Part shown: piece after piece, positions 33,779-46,174 of the stretch | Layout of the letters: every line of letters starts with the position of its first letter | Position numbering within the stretch: the first letter of the stretch is position 1 | Translations under genes and position numbers: made by a program | Origin: Physcia stellaris | Taxonomy: Eukaryota > Ascomycota > Lecanoromycetes > Caliciales > Physciaceae | Length of the DNA: 64,000 bases | NCBI GenBank assembly: GCA_018902385.1 | Contig: JABSSW010000038.1 | Location: 62,001-126,000, forward strand | Direction: 5' to 3' | The notes under the pieces: model-generated | What the model saw: the letters and a program-made list of their open reading frames with translations, nothing else | Told to the model about the DNA's origin: nothing | Database searches by the model: none

Positions 33779-36700
33779 CTACTCCTCATCTGAGAAGACT
33801 TCCTCGCCCTTCTTCCTCCTAGCCATACGATCCTTCTTCTTCTTCCTCAACTCCGCGCTCGTCAGCTTCTTCTGTTTCTTGCCCCCCTCGATCTTATTCC
33901 CCATCGCATCGAACCTCTCCTCTTCATCCTCGCCCTCCTTCAGTCGCGGTCCCGCACCTTGACCCTGCACCCAGTTGTGACCCGAAGGTGTCATCTTACC
34001 GTCGATGACGGCCCACACTTCCTGGGTAAGGTTCTCGGTGAATTCGGCGGAGTGGGTGATGATGATGACACCACCCTCGAAAGCTTTGAGCGCTTTCGAA
34101 AGTGCACCAAGAGAGTCGCGGTCAAGGTAATTTGTAGGCTCGTCAAGGACTATTAGATGTGGGCGTTGCCATGAGCAGGCTGCTAGCACGACTTTGACAC
34201 GTTGGCCCCCAGACAGACCACGCATACGCGAGTGAGATATTAATTCGGCGTCAAGACCAAAATTGGCACCATGCTGCTCAATCTCCTTGCGGACCAGTGG
34301 ACGGAATTGACCAGAGGCTAAGGCTTCCTTTTGATCCACATCTGCGACCATCTTCTGATGCGAAACCAAGATCTCGGTTCGTGGAATCCAGGCATTGTCG
34401 GCTGTCATCATGGGAGTCCACCTCTCGTTCTTTTGACCGACATTCTCACCCAAGGCAAACGAACACTCATATTCATATGAGTTCTTGAATTTGCGGCGTG
34501 AGTGGATGCCGATGACGCGGCGTTGGCTACCTTCAATCTTGTAAATCTTGTCCATAGCCTTCTCATCTTCGTTTGTGACAATCTTATTGGCGCGATCCAT
34601 GGTCTCGCGATCCTCACCAGTCTGGAATCGCCATTGGATATATTCGGATGGAGTCTTATCGAGGTGATGATCAATGTGGGCGAAAGCATGTTGTTTAATG
34701 TAGGCAATCCGGATATTCTCATGAGTGTAAACGTCACCGGTTGTTGGGATAAGCTCTCCCGTAAGGACATTGATCAGTGTCGACTTGCCAGCGCCGTTGG
34801 GACCGATGACGGCAATACGCGAACCAAGCGAACACTGGAAGGTGATCTCCGAGATTTGGGGTTTGCTAGTGCCAGGATATTGGAAGCTCATGTTATTGAC
34901 ACGAACGATGGCCTTCGCCTTCGTTTTGACACCTTCAAGGAAACCAGGCTCTGGGAATTTGAACTCCATTTCAGAGTCGCCGATTGATTTGTAGGCTCGA
35001 GCCGCAGGGTTTTTGGCAATGAAGTCGTCCAGGTTGCCACGATACCTCTTGAGCTTGAATTTCTCATAATGTATGACGTGTTGGATGACATTGTTGAGGA
35101 ACTTGCTGTCGTGGGATACAATGATCGATGTGCAAGGCGAGTCGATCAGGTACTGCTCCAGCCATTTAACGTTCTTGACATCCAAGTGATTAGTGGGCTC
35201 GTCGAGAAGCAATATATCAGGGTCTTCAAACACGGCACGAGCAAGAGCCAGTTTCATCTTCCAACCTCCAGACAAAGCGGTGATAGGACCTTCAAGCTGC
35301 TCTCTAAAGAAACCAAACTCGACGAGCTTCGTTTCAACGGCATCTTTCTCGGTGTTAATGCCGACCTCGGCGAGCTTTTTCATCGTCCAGCCAATCACGG
35401 TTTGTTCCGTATCCGCTGAATCAAGATCGTGCTCAACGAACACAGTCTTGACCTCGTCCCTCTTGGGAAAGCCCTCAACTTGCTCGTTGTTGATGGCTCG
35501 CATAAGGGTGGATTTTCCTGAACCGTTGGGGCCTAGCAAACCGTAGCGTTGGCCTCGCTTTAGGCGTAAATGTGTCTGATTGAGTAAGATTTTGGCACCA
35601 TATGCCAGGTTGAATGTGCAATTACACAAGTCTTCACCCTGTTCATCATCCTCTTCTGATTCAACTTCGTCTGCTGCGCCAGGAGATGCTCGTTTCCTCA
35701 AGGCTTCAGCAATTGGTTTGGAGTCAGCGTCACCGACGATGGCAGCAATATAAGAAATGGTGTTTTCTGTCCAGCTCAGGCCGTCGTTGTCTTTCTCGTT
35801 GATCAGCTGACCAGCAATGGCAGAGATGTATTCAACGACAGGCTCGAATTTGGTCACAGCGTCTTTATGCGAGGACGCAAGGATCTGTTTCAGTATGGCT
35901 GACACTGTGGAAACATCGCCAGCGTGCGATATCTCGGGAATCTTGCCGTCCTTGACGTCTCCTACACGGATCAAGGTATCCAGACCGACCTTGGTCTTGT
36001 CGCGAGCCTCTGGGTCGGCAATTGTTTCATAATTCTTCTGGAGCGCAGGCATAAGTCGCGGCAGGAAAGCAGCAACGATCTGGGGGTCCTCGACCAGTTT
36101 GCACATGTTATCGACAATGACTGCTGATTTTCGCTTGATTGCGGTCTCACGCTCAGCAAGACCACGGTCAAGCAGAGGCACCATGATAGCAAGTGTCGGC
36201 TCGTGGACGTCGGTGACGAAGGTGGTGGCGCCGAGGAGATGGACGGTTTCGGGGACATTCTCCGGTTTGGCAATACATTTGATGAGTTCAGGAATGAATC
36301 TCTCGATGTCCTTGTTCTCGATCAATTTGCAGACCTTTTCCATCGTACCATAGGCGTGCTTTTTGACCTCTGGCTTGGTATCCCACATCGCCTCGGAAAC
36401 GACTGGGATAAGATCAGGAACGCGGTAAGCAAGCTGGGTCGGTGCACTTTGAGTAAGGGCTTCGATACATTCCAATCCGGTGATCTTCTCGGGCCATTTT
36501 TGGGCTGTTCGTATCGAGTTGTTGATAGACGGGAGGACAGCCTTGACAGCATTGGGGTTGATGGCTTTGACGATAGCTAAAGCGGCGGATTGGGCTGCGG
36601 TCTTTACCGATGTAATTTTATCACTGACGGCTGTAAGGGTTGGGCCGAGAAGGACGACCAGATATGGCTCAACATGCGGAGAGACAGTGGAATGCTGGGC

Positions 36701-37080
36701 TATCGATCGGATGGTTTCCAGTGCACGTTCTCGAGCTCCTGCATCCTTTTTGTTCGATAATGATTTCTTAAGCGCGTCGACAGCTCTGTCAGAGATTTAT
36801 CAGCAACGGACTTTGAATTCGTATGATTTTGCGACCGTGTCAAGAGCAAGAGCGGGCCAAAGAATGCGATTTTTACTTACTTTGTGGGTGCATCGTGCTC
36901 TTCAATATCGCCATTTATGAAAGTAGCAATGTTGCCTGCAGCACTGCTGGTTTGGTCGGCGGTTTTGGAGAGGCTGAGAGCATTAAGAAGCTCGTCGAGG
37001 ACTTTGACGGACTTTTGATTCTCGGACTTGGTATTGGCTGCGTTACTCGGTACTGAATCCATAACGTCGACTGAGGGCAT
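33779..37080 (-). CDS. TEF3: Translation elongation factor 3 (eEF3), 1,068 residues
   Basis: Fungal-specific ribosome ATPase that helps release the E-site tRNA during elongation and aids late translocation. Exon 1 is 37080-36881 (starts [12 protein letters not shown], with [17 protein letters not shown]). Exon 2 is 36785-33779, after a 95-bp intron. The N-terminal third is HEAT repeats. ABC1 has Walker [10 protein letters not shown] near residue 485, signature [11 protein letters not shown] near 571 and [11 protein letters not shown] near 593. ABC2 has GPNGAGKST near 728, the chromodomain-like insert, LSGGQRVKV near 924 and [10 protein letters not shown] near 947. The Lys-rich tail [21 protein letters not shown] is the ribosome-contacting end. 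Length fits the family (about 1,044-1,070). Intact, under strong constraint. Confidence 0.98.
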
Positions 37081-38183
37081 GATGTGAGGATCTGGAAGGT
37101 GTGGTGAAGAAAAGATTCGAGGTCAGAGGCTGTAGGTTATTGAGGGCTGAAGGCGGCAAGTGGATGGAGGGCTGGAGCAGAAGATTGGGTATCACTTCAG
37201 TGAAGAGTTCTGGCTTGCATTCGCAAGCTGCGCTTATCTGGGTGGAGTATTGCACCAGTCTGGGAAGATGCAGGTTGAATGACTCCTAACGAAGTGAAGA
37301 GTCTGGGTATGGCGGGAAAGGGATGGCGAGGATGGTTGAGGACGAGAGAAAGGGCAACGTGGGAATTTATTACTTCGCACACAAAAAAATTCCAAAATGA
37401 CGCTAACTACATGTCACTTAGCGCTCTTTCTCGTCAAATTCTCCTGATCTTCGGCGATGCAGCCTTTCTTGATCCTTCACCGCCATAACACCGCCATCAC
37501 AGCCCGAATAAAGTGGCTTCTCTATGGCTACTTAATATAGGTATTGATATCGCGAAATCTTCCTTTATTGTTGCTTCATCATTCTTTGTCGAAGTCGTGG
37601 TTAGAAGATGATGAATGAATGTCATCCATCGGTAATATCTATTCTCTCAAATCCATCTCTATCGACCAACATAATCCATATCTGATAAGTATTCGTCCAT
37701 CGCCACCGCAGCCAAACAGTCGTCTCGGAAGATGATGCATTCAGCACCAATCGACAACGCCGAAGATGCTAATAATAAACAGGCTAGCCTGCATCTGAAA
37801 CGGTAATCGGTTCCGGCTTCCGTAATGTATGCTTATCGAAGCCAGTTCTCCACTCCAATCGCAGTAGTGGTGGGGTTGTTCAGGAGTGTGGGGGATGCCG
37901 TCAGCGTTGACTTGCAGCGTCTCAATGGTGCGTTTGTTACCACGTAACACATGAAATATGGACATTGGCCGATAAAAAGTACTTTAGGTAGCCAGGAATT
38001 CCAATTGTTGGTAATGCTATGCCAAGATGTAACAAACATGCCTTCCCTGAAATGTATCTGTAAAGTATGTACAATAATGCCATCCAGGAGTTGCCTCCAG
38101 CTGTCTCTGCTTGTGTTTCTCTGTATACCAATGCCGGCCGTAAATGCGTTAAACTGAGTTCGTACCCAAGTGAAGAAAGGCGA
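37081..38183. other. Intergenic region upstream of eEF3
   Basis: Promoter and leader of eEF3 at one side and the 3' end of the membrane-protein gene at the other. Short ORFs only. Confidence 0.5.
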
Positions 38184-39308
38184 CTAGATCGTACGCGATC
38201 CGGACGCAATGCCTCGCTTTATCCTCCGTCGATATGCTTCGCGGAACTGTATCCTCCCAAAGGTACCGTACCCTACCACGCAGATGAAGAGAAACGCCCA
38301 TGCACTGGTGATGATGAGCCCGATGGGAAAGATGCCCAGTGTCGTCCCGGGAAGTACAAAGACGGCATTCTTGGCTGCCGAGGCTACCGCCGCCGCTGCC
38401 GCCGCTGTCGTGTTGCCAGTCATCGAGTCCTGGAAGAGACCGCTGACGAATGAAGCGTCTGCTGATGATAACATCGTCTTCAGGACAGATCCATCTGCCA
38501 TGGTACCAGAAAGGGTGATCATAGGCGTCAACATCGCTTGCTGTATCGTACTACGACTTGAGTTAGTATCACAATCGCGAGAAGTTCGAAGACGCTCTGA
38601 TACTTACACGTTGTTGAGCTGCGGCAGCACGTCGGAATGAGCTTGGCCAATAAAGGTCAAGTTCTTGATCGATTGAGGTGGTGGTGCCGCCCGCTTGACG
38701 ACCTCCTCATCGTCTTCGGCGACCAACGGGTCCACATCTCGCTTGTTGTTCGGGGTGATCGATGGCGTGTGTACGTTGGCCCCCATGTACTGTAGGCCTG
38801 TGTTGATCTTCCCAGGGCTCTCGTCCATCGTTGCCCAATCTCCTGTCGATGCGGCAATCTTGTATAGACGTACATCGGCTTGGAAGATGCCAGTCGAGGT
38901 ATTGAGCATCAAGACGTTGTAGCAGACAGCGATGCCTGATGGATTTGAGGCCACACCATGCAAAGCGGTCAATGCCTTGTCACACGCTGGAGCTGGATTG
39001 GCCATCATCGCCGCAGCGTTAGTTGCAGGAACAGCCGCTTTTTCGATTGGTGCGTGACCGTTAGGATTAGATCCGGCTGCAGGACTGCTGCTTGGTGCAG
39101 CGCCCACTTGTCGAACATGATATAGTTGATGATTGAGAATGTTGTGAGCGTCCGTGCGTACCCTTTGATCAACATAACCTGTATGGCGAAAGGCATGTGA
39201 GACGTCGACGCCAGGTCTGGGCATGACGCGGACTAGACTTTTGCCCAAGGCCAGGCCAGACTGCTCGCATAGAAGGCTGGCCACCACACTGATGAACGTG
39301 GGACGCAT
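38184..39308 (-). CDS. Predicted secretory-pathway membrane protein, 357 residues
   Basis: Exon 1 is 39308-38608 and exon 2 is 38556-38184, with a 51-bp GT-AG intron in phase. ATG at 39308 gives MRPTFISVVASLLCEQSGLA, a likely signal sequence; an open frame upstream has no ATG. The lumenal part has NTSTGIFQADVRLYKIA and a KR-rich loop (NNKRDV, VVKRAAPPP) that could be a processing site. Near the C-terminus an Ala run precedes one strong membrane segment (LGIFPIGLIITSAWAFLFIC). The tail is short and basic (YRRRIKRG). Topology: type I single-pass. I recognise it only as a fungal conserved-type protein, function unknown. Confidence 0.7.
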
Positions 39309-40534
39309 GTTGATGGCTTGTGAGCAAGCTGATGCGAAATAGGAGGATACAGAGGGTACCAAAGATCAGTAGAGACAGGCTGGTCTGATTGTCGCTAGAG
39401 ATGGAACTGATTAGTAGTGAAGAGTCCGAAGTGGATGTAATAGGCAGGATCTTGAAGGAAGCAAGGAGCAAGGGTTGTAGTCGTGCCTGGCGTATGGGAA
39501 AGAAAACGAATTAAGAAAAGTTTATTATTAAAGGTCCAGCCTAGGTAACGAAGGGAAGGAGATACGGAGTACAGGAGAGGTAAGTCTAAAGAATAATAGA
39601 GATATTCTGCAGTCTACGAGTAAGGGTGGGAGAACCTAGTATATACGAGGAGAGTGCTAGATCATGCTAAGCGCTAGGAGGCCGCTTCATGAGCCCCAAG
39701 ACCTGCATGTCCAGATGCTTCTGTCTCCGCTGTATCATCTTCCCCTATGCCTTGGCGGTTCTGCACTGTACTGATACTGCATCATTGGACAAGGCACCCA
39801 GGCATGAAGGACTGATCGCGTCCGAATCGCGTGCATGACTTGGTCAAGAAGCCTGCCAATCTGTTCGTGACCGCGAGGCTCAATGCAAGCAGCGGGTGAG
39901 CATATTGCCAAGGCTCCATGAATGATGCGGAGAAGACCAAGGCTGGTATCATCATGCGTGTGAGAAACATGAAGCGTTGATTGCGGTTTCCTCGAGAATA
40001 ATGTTTGGTCAGGGCATGGTTGAAAGTTCTTGCGGCGCGAGGAGTTTCACATAAGGCATAAGCGCGTATTTAGCGGTATTTTTAATCACCCTCTTAGCGT
40101 CATCTCGAGACAAGCAAATCATGCATCGAGAATGGTCATAGGGATGGAAAACTTCAGACTGCTTTTTCGGGGCACAGCGCTACCTAGATGGACGATTCTG
40201 TTGGGATAGAAGAGAGCAATGTTCACGCGATCTGAAGGTTTGCCCATGATATATATCGCCGAGTCAGCAAAGTATTGAGTACCTCTACTCGTACATACAT
40301 AATAATCTCATCCGCTCAAGGAGCGCAGAATTCGCATGAACCGGTATCTGCATGGGTATAGATTTTTCATGCCTCGTAGTCACGTGGAACCACCACGGAC
40401 AATGACGCACCGCGACCACGCCTGTAAATGCACCCAGCCCCGGCAATCAAACTGATCATGCCTAGCTTACTACTCCGTTGCCTTCGCCAAAAGTGCTTCA
40501 TAAACGCATTTAACACGCCATACTTCCTGGCCCT
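39309..40534. other. Intergenic region
   Basis: No supported gene. 39480-40530 has only short ORFs. A pyrimidine/purine-mixed AT-richer part lies near 39500-39650. Confidence 0.45.
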
Positions 40535-42756
40535 TCATTTTGCCGGAGGGGTGCTGACATGTATCCCATTGCTGTAGGCGCTCGCAAAATCCAATTGGCC
40601 AAGTTGGCCCTGGACCTGATCTATCTCTTTTCCTAAATCTTCCAAATTCTGAGAAAGACTGCTGACCTCGTCGAATTTTCTCCGTTTACTAGCATCTGCG
40701 ATTTGCTCTTTAATCAAGAAAGACTGCTCCTCAAGGACAATGAGATTCTCGCGGAGCACCTTTTCCTCGGCCTCGAGCGCTGAGACGGCACTGCTGCTGC
40801 TCGCTTGCGACGCAGCCTCAATGTCGTTGAACTTAATCGAAGCCAATGCTCCGTTGGGCCGACCGTTCGGCGACCCAACCCTTTGGGGACCTTGACCATG
40901 AGCAGTGGCATGTTTCAGTACCTGGGGCAGAGATTTTAGTGGCAGCATGTGGATATGTAGAAAATTTGTCGCTTGCTGAAAAATGGCTTTCTGTAATTGC
41001 TGTTGTGTGGGTGATTGCGTTGGGAGGTCCCGTAAACGACGCGCCGCACTATTGTACTGATTGAAAGCCTCTGTCAGCCTTTTGCGGACTCTGGACGCTT
41101 CTGCTAATTGAGCTGGCGAAGGCGGCTTATCAGGATCCCTTCAGTAAGACTAAGCTTGAAACCTAGCCAAACAATTGTCTCTACAACTTACTGCAAGACT
41201 ACTAGAAGTCGTTGAAATCTAGGGAGCATAGATTTGATACCTGCTTCAAACTGAATCAAATTCTCAAAGGCTTTGACATCAGGTGGTTTCTGGTTGAGCG
41301 TAGCAGCAAAATCTCGTCGTCCGAAGACTGTACTCCGGCATTCCTTGCACATACGAATATCAACATTTACCCCATCAGTAGTTTTCTCTGTCCACGTGTT
41401 ATTACTGCATTCTCCAACTCGGGAAAAAGGGCAACGTCAACCCGACGTACCAGTAGCGACGTGCAAGCCGATCTCCTGTGAACAATCAGTAACAGGATCG
41501 CCACAAACTACCCGTCCGCAAAGTCTGCAATGATGTCGCCGAAAGGTGTAGGTCGAGAATTCCTGTTGGCAAAACGGACAGCGTAGAACATTGGCATCAT
41601 CCTCCCAGGTGGCGACCGACTGCTCAAGCTGTTTTCGCTGATTTCTAGCTCCCGAGATAGACCAAAGTAGCCCGCCACTGTTCGAGATCGGCTCCGGAGG
41701 AGGGTTTGCCAACAATTGTGTGAGTTTGGTTAAGCGTTTTTCCAATCGAGATACTTCCAAGAGCGTTTTATTAACCGTTTTCCGACGGAAGGCTTCGAAG
41801 TCTGTAGTAAGGTCTTGTTCAAAGCCTGCTATCGTCAGTGTAAGTCCATATCATTACTGTCACAGCTGTAACACGGAGTTCTACCGTGTCGGTCATTGTA
41901 TCCATCCCTGGACTTGTAGCATGTCTCACAAACTCTACACCAAAGACCTCGTACAGGCTCATGCTGCGCTGATCGTGACAGCTTCATCTGATACATAGTA
42001 TGTTCGTCGCAGAAAAGCCTTCCACACTTCCGGCAGTTGACCTTTCCGTTGGCTGTTCCGAGCCTTCGTCCACATGCCGGATCAGAGCAGAGGTCACTAG
42101 GTCCATGTCTCTGCCAATGTGTTCTTGTAATAACCTCATCTGGGTCAGGCGTTGCTCGCTCGACCGCAGTCGCATTTGATGCCGGTGTCAAAGGTCGAGG
42201 GGGTTCATTGGACTCGAAGACATCAAGTCCTTTGAACTTCTGATTAAGAACGGCTAGTGGTTGGAACTTCTTCGCTTTGACCATTTGTGATTTGAACCAG
42301 TCTTTGACTTCATCTTGCTTGACCTCCTCCAAATTTTTGTGATTGTCATCCAGATGTCTAATCGCCGTAAGCTCTTGCGCATATTACCTCGTCAAAGGCC
42401 GGTCTACCTGTTCAGCTGGAGTAATGTAACCTAGACTTGGGTTAGCAGAGAGAACCTCATAAGATTGCAGAGACATGGCCTAAACGGACCATCTCTTCGT
42501 TGCATATCGGACAAGAGAGCCTTGAGCCATTGCCGCCAGCAACACCATTGTTCTCATCGGCCTGATCGAATGACACTCGAGAGCTTAAATCCTGCGCATC
42601 TGTTGACGGTTGTGTCGAAGCCGAAGAAGTGACGGATATTGAGCTAGCCGACGGTGAGAGCAAGCTGGAGCTTCGTTGGGGGTAGGCAGCTGAGGCGGGG
42701 GTGAGTCCCTTCCCACTCCCCAAGATTCTTCCTCCCCCAAGCTTTCTGGACGACAT
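40535..42756 (-). CDS. VAC1: Vac1/Pep7-type endosomal tethering protein (rabenosyn-5 homologue), 646 residues
   Basis: FYVE-domain protein that binds PI3P and Rab5-type GTPases and acts in Golgi-to-endosome (vacuolar) sorting. Six exons on the minus strand: 42756-42490, 42430-42408, 42357-41885, 41828-41451, 41387-41192 and 41138-40535. Exon 2 is only 23 nt; it encodes VTLLQLN and completes the C2H2 finger (SCPICNEEM, then LNRHLDDNHKNLEEVK). First FYVE-like region: CSDPACGRRLG, CRKCGRLFCDEHT, CRVCETCY. Second: CPFCQQEFSTYTFRRHHCRL then CGRVVC, ending MCKECRSTVF. The C-terminal half is a coiled coil with ASKRRKFDEVSSLSQNLEDL, the Rab-binding part in relatives. Divergent from MET8, 221 bp away. 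Confidence 0.92.
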
Positions 42757-42977
42757 CGCCCCCGTACCTGGACTTCATGGGTTGTGAGCAGCAAGGCAAA
42801 TCCTTCTTGCTTGACGGGTGACGCAGTTCCCCATATTGCCAAGCCATGCTCACCGTAGAAGTGCCACACGTATAACGTTATCTAATCTGATGTGCTTACG
42901 TCATTCAAGGCTTCACTCAGACATTGCGTCGTTGGAACTTTAAGCATGACCTCAACTTGAATGACAACAGTACTATA
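42757..42977. promoter_or_regulatory. Shared divergent promoter region of VAC1 and MET8
   Basis: 221 bp between the two start codons. No TATA box stands out. Co-regulation is an inference from spacing only. Confidence 0.4.
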
Positions 42978-43826
42978 ATGTCGGACAAATTTCCAGCAAT
43001 TGAAAGAGGTGGATCGCTAATTCTTGCATGGCAGATTAAGAATAAGAGAGTGCTAGTCGTTGGTGGCGGGGAAGTAAGTTTCTGACCGCCCTCGTCGGTG
43101 TAATACATACTGACCAATTCTGGAGGTTGCAGCTGGTCGCATTGTCAATATTCTCAATGCTGATGCCATTGTGACGGTTGTATCACCGAGGGATGGCCTG
43201 AACGACGAAGTCGCATACAGAGTCGATGATGGGCAAGTCGATTTCATTGATCGAAAATTCGAGCCCTCGGACTTGGATAATGTCGACATGGTTCTTACAG
43301 CTGTGGACGACCCCGAGGCATCGACTCAAATATGGAAACTATGCAAAGAGAGAAAGATTGCTGCGAACATAGCGGACGTACCGCCCGAATGTGATTTTTA
43401 CTTTGGGAGCGTTCATCGAGATGGACCACTACAAATTATGGTCAGCACAAATGGGAACGGGCCAAAGCTTGCAAGTATTGTTCGAAAGCAGATTGCAGCG
43501 AACCTACCAAAGAATATTGGCGCTGCTGTACAAAAGGTCGGCACATTGAGGAAAAAACTCCGCAAAGTCGCGCCGAATACAGAGGAAGGCCCAAAACGCA
43601 TGCAATGGTAATCGCCCCTTGGTTGACTGTGTTTCTTTTGCTGACAAGTTTCAGGATGTCCAAGGTATGCGAATCATGGAGTCTAGAAGATCTTGTTGAG
43701 ATGGACGAAGAAGACATGGAGAGACTGCTTGGCTTCTACAGCCCTGGAACAGTACCGACATACGAAAGCATTCGCTACGGCGATCCCGATGATTTCGCTT
43801 TTGACGGCAGCTTCGGTTGGTGGTGA
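42978..43826 (+). CDS. MET8: Siroheme synthase: precorrin-2 dehydrogenase / sirohydrochlorin ferrochelatase, 249 residues
   Basis: Makes siroheme from precorrin-2: NAD-dependent oxidation to sirohydrochlorin, then iron insertion. Siroheme is the cofactor of sulfite and nitrite reductases. Exons are 42978-43073, 43126-43607 and 43655-43826; introns are 52 and 47 bp. The Rossmann motif VLVVGGGEVAAGRI is split by intron 1. ERKIAANIADVPPECDFYFG carries the conserved catalytic-region Asp. FGSVHRDGPLQIMVSTNGNG, KLASIVRKQIAANLP and the C-terminal helices (ESWSLEDLVEMDEEDMERLL) match the Met8 dimer domain. Size is close to yeast Met8. Intact. Confidence 0.93.
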
Positions 43827-44608
43827 GAAAGTCTGTCGCGAACGATCTGTTAGACAAACCGCTTCCGGCCAACAACTTGAGCGAGCAAGCTGCCCATTCC
43901 AGATCTGACATTACCGGTCCGGGCGATACATACTCACCACGCCCTTAAAAAAGTGCCTCACACCTCTTGATGTTATCCACACAGGATGGTATCGAAGACA
44001 TCCCTGCTTTGATCGTAGAGATAGCGGTCATATGCCCATTTGACAGCAGAGCTGCATGAAGGAACCCCAGATCTCAAAGTGTGGGTTAACAGCATTACAT
44101 CCTTCTCTCGAATGAGATTTGATGGAGCTTGCCAATACTAGGCTCCCTGCTTAAACTGGGGATGTGGGTAGCATGCCTTGACTGGGATAAAGGAGAACAG
44201 TCTTCACCAGGAATACAAAGATCAGCAACCAACGGAAATTCCGACCCCATCCCTCGGAGGAAAAGATTGTAATTGATTACAGTCATTCACCAATGCTCGT
44301 ATTTATACCTGTTTTCCTGCATGGTACCGTACCTTACCTTAAGGTACCTTATCAATTAATTCATCACGTGGGTTTCGCGCTAACCGGGTACGCGTTCTCG
44401 CCGTTCTAAATCGCGTCACCCTCGCAACTCAAGTCCTGTCCAACACTCCTGCCACTCAGGTCCGCTACTTTCTATCTTCCTCTACATTTATTTCTCCAGC
44501 ATCCTACTGAATCATTGAACCCTCTTGTCGGTTGAGTAATGGCGCGCTCATGAATCTTTTGGGTACTCAGGCAACTTCACTTCTTGAACACTACTTGCCA
44601 AATTCACA
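43827..44608. other. Intergenic region with GGTACC-rich promoter-like segment
   Basis: No gene. At 44323-44350 two GGTACC palindromes surround ACCTTAAGGT, and a CACGTG E-box-like site is at 44365-44370. Both lie about 240-290 bp upstream of the sirtuin ATG. Confidence 0.45.
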
Positions 44609-46174
44609 ATGACCATTCTGGAAATCGCAAAAAATGATAATCGACAGCTCCAGAACATCGCCAACGTCTTGGCTGTGGCGAAAAGGGTAGTCGTCATCAC
44701 CGGAGCCGGTATATCGACCAATTGTGGTATTCCTGTAAATCATCTCCCTGGTACTACTTGCTCGTGGGCGCTGGAATTGACATTGCCTTCATAGGACTTC
44801 CGATCAGAGGACGGGCTCTATGCCTTGATGCAATCATACCACGATCAAGCCTCCTCCACCAAAGCAAAGTCTAGGCCAGCAACAAACTCGATCCTGCGTA
44901 CTCGAACTTCTGCAAAGCCCTCGTCTGCGAGTAGTATCAAGGGCAAAGAGCTGTTTGACTCCATTCTCTGGAAGGATCCTATCAGCACCTCAGTCTTCTA
45001 TACCTTCATCGCTTCACTACGCAAGAGGATCAGAGACGATGTAAAAGCGACCACGCCAACCCACCGATTTATACGCACACTACGCGACAGCCAGAAATTA
45101 GTAAGGTGTTACACACAAAACATAGATGGGTTGGAAGCTCGAGAAGGACTATGCACAAATATGGAAAGAGGGAAAGGCTCTCGGTCACGCTTCACGAAGA
45201 AATCGTTAGCCTTGCCAAAGGTGCCAGCGAGGAAGCTCCCTGGTCCTTATCAGGATGGCGGCTGTGAAGTCGTCCAGTTGCATGGGGATCTTGACGTACT
45301 TCGCTGTACGCTTTGTCATAAAACCTGTGGATGGGAAGAAGGCGGGAGGGAAGCACTTTTACTAAGTGGCAAAGCTCCAGAGTGCCTGTCATGTGCACTT
45401 CAAGATCAAGATCGAAGAGACCGAGGCAAGCGTGGGACCAAGGTCGGTACGTTGCGCCCAAATATTGTCTTGTATGGCGAAGAGCATCCAGCTGGTGATG
45501 CGATCTCCAACATCACGACGAATGATCTTAGTTTTGCGCCAGACGTTCTTCTGATACTGGGAACGTCACTCCACGTACACGGTCTGAAAGTTTTAGTTAA
45601 AGAATTTGCCAAAGCGGTGCATGCACGAGCAGGTGGAAAAGGCAAGGTTGTCTTAGTGAATCTTTCAAAACCGCCGGAAAGTGTCTGGAGTAACGTCATT
45701 GATTACTGGATTGCGATGGACTGTGACCAATGGGTCGCTGCCATGAAGCGCCACAGACCCGATCTCTGGCGTATCCAGACCGAACTTCAACCACGAACTA
45801 CCAAGTCCGGTGTTCTTGCAAAAGCCCCTACAGCCAAACGAAGTGATGGCATGGACCACGAGGAAAAAGAAAACATCGTTCCCAACGCCGCACCACCCGA
45901 AGCTGGAAAATCCCATCCAAGATCGAGGACTATGCCGATGAAAACTTCATTACGGGAGTCGAGATCAATATCGATTGACCGGAACCAAGAAACTTCCGTC
46001 CTGGGAGAGAAAGGCTTGAAGCGCAAACGCTCCATGGAGACGCCACAGCTTCCAACTCCACCATCTTCGGGTCACCGGCGGCGATTTCATGATCCAGCAA
46101 AGGGGAAGGAACTAGAACTGCCCAGTACACCTTCAAAACGCAGGAAGGTCGAGATTGTGATCCATGAAGACTAA
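44609..46174 (+). CDS. Sirtuin, Hst3/Hst4-like NAD-dependent histone deacetylase, 501 residues
   Basis: Nuclear deacetylase. In yeasts Hst3/Hst4 remove H3K56 acetylation after replication. Exon 1 is 44609-44734 and exon 2 is 44795-46174, joined across a 60-bp intron that splits the NAD site: VVVITGAGISTNCGIP then DFRSEDGLYALM. Further motifs are YTQNIDGLE, VVQLHGDLDVLRC, a zinc site formed by CTLCHKTC and CLSCALQ, GTLRPNIVLYGEEHP and LLILGTSLHVHGLKVLVKEF, NLSKPP. The catalytic His is in QLHGD. After about residue 335 the tail is basic and disordered and includes KKRKVE-like clusters (SKRRKVEI, GLKRKRSM), probable nuclear localisation signals. Assignment to Hst3/4 rests on the long insert between DFRS and the YTQNID motif and on the tail. 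Confidence 0.9.

Noticed and set aside
34502-34987. 161-codon plus-strand ORF in the eEF3 gene
   Set aside because: Antisense of the conserved ABC2 region.
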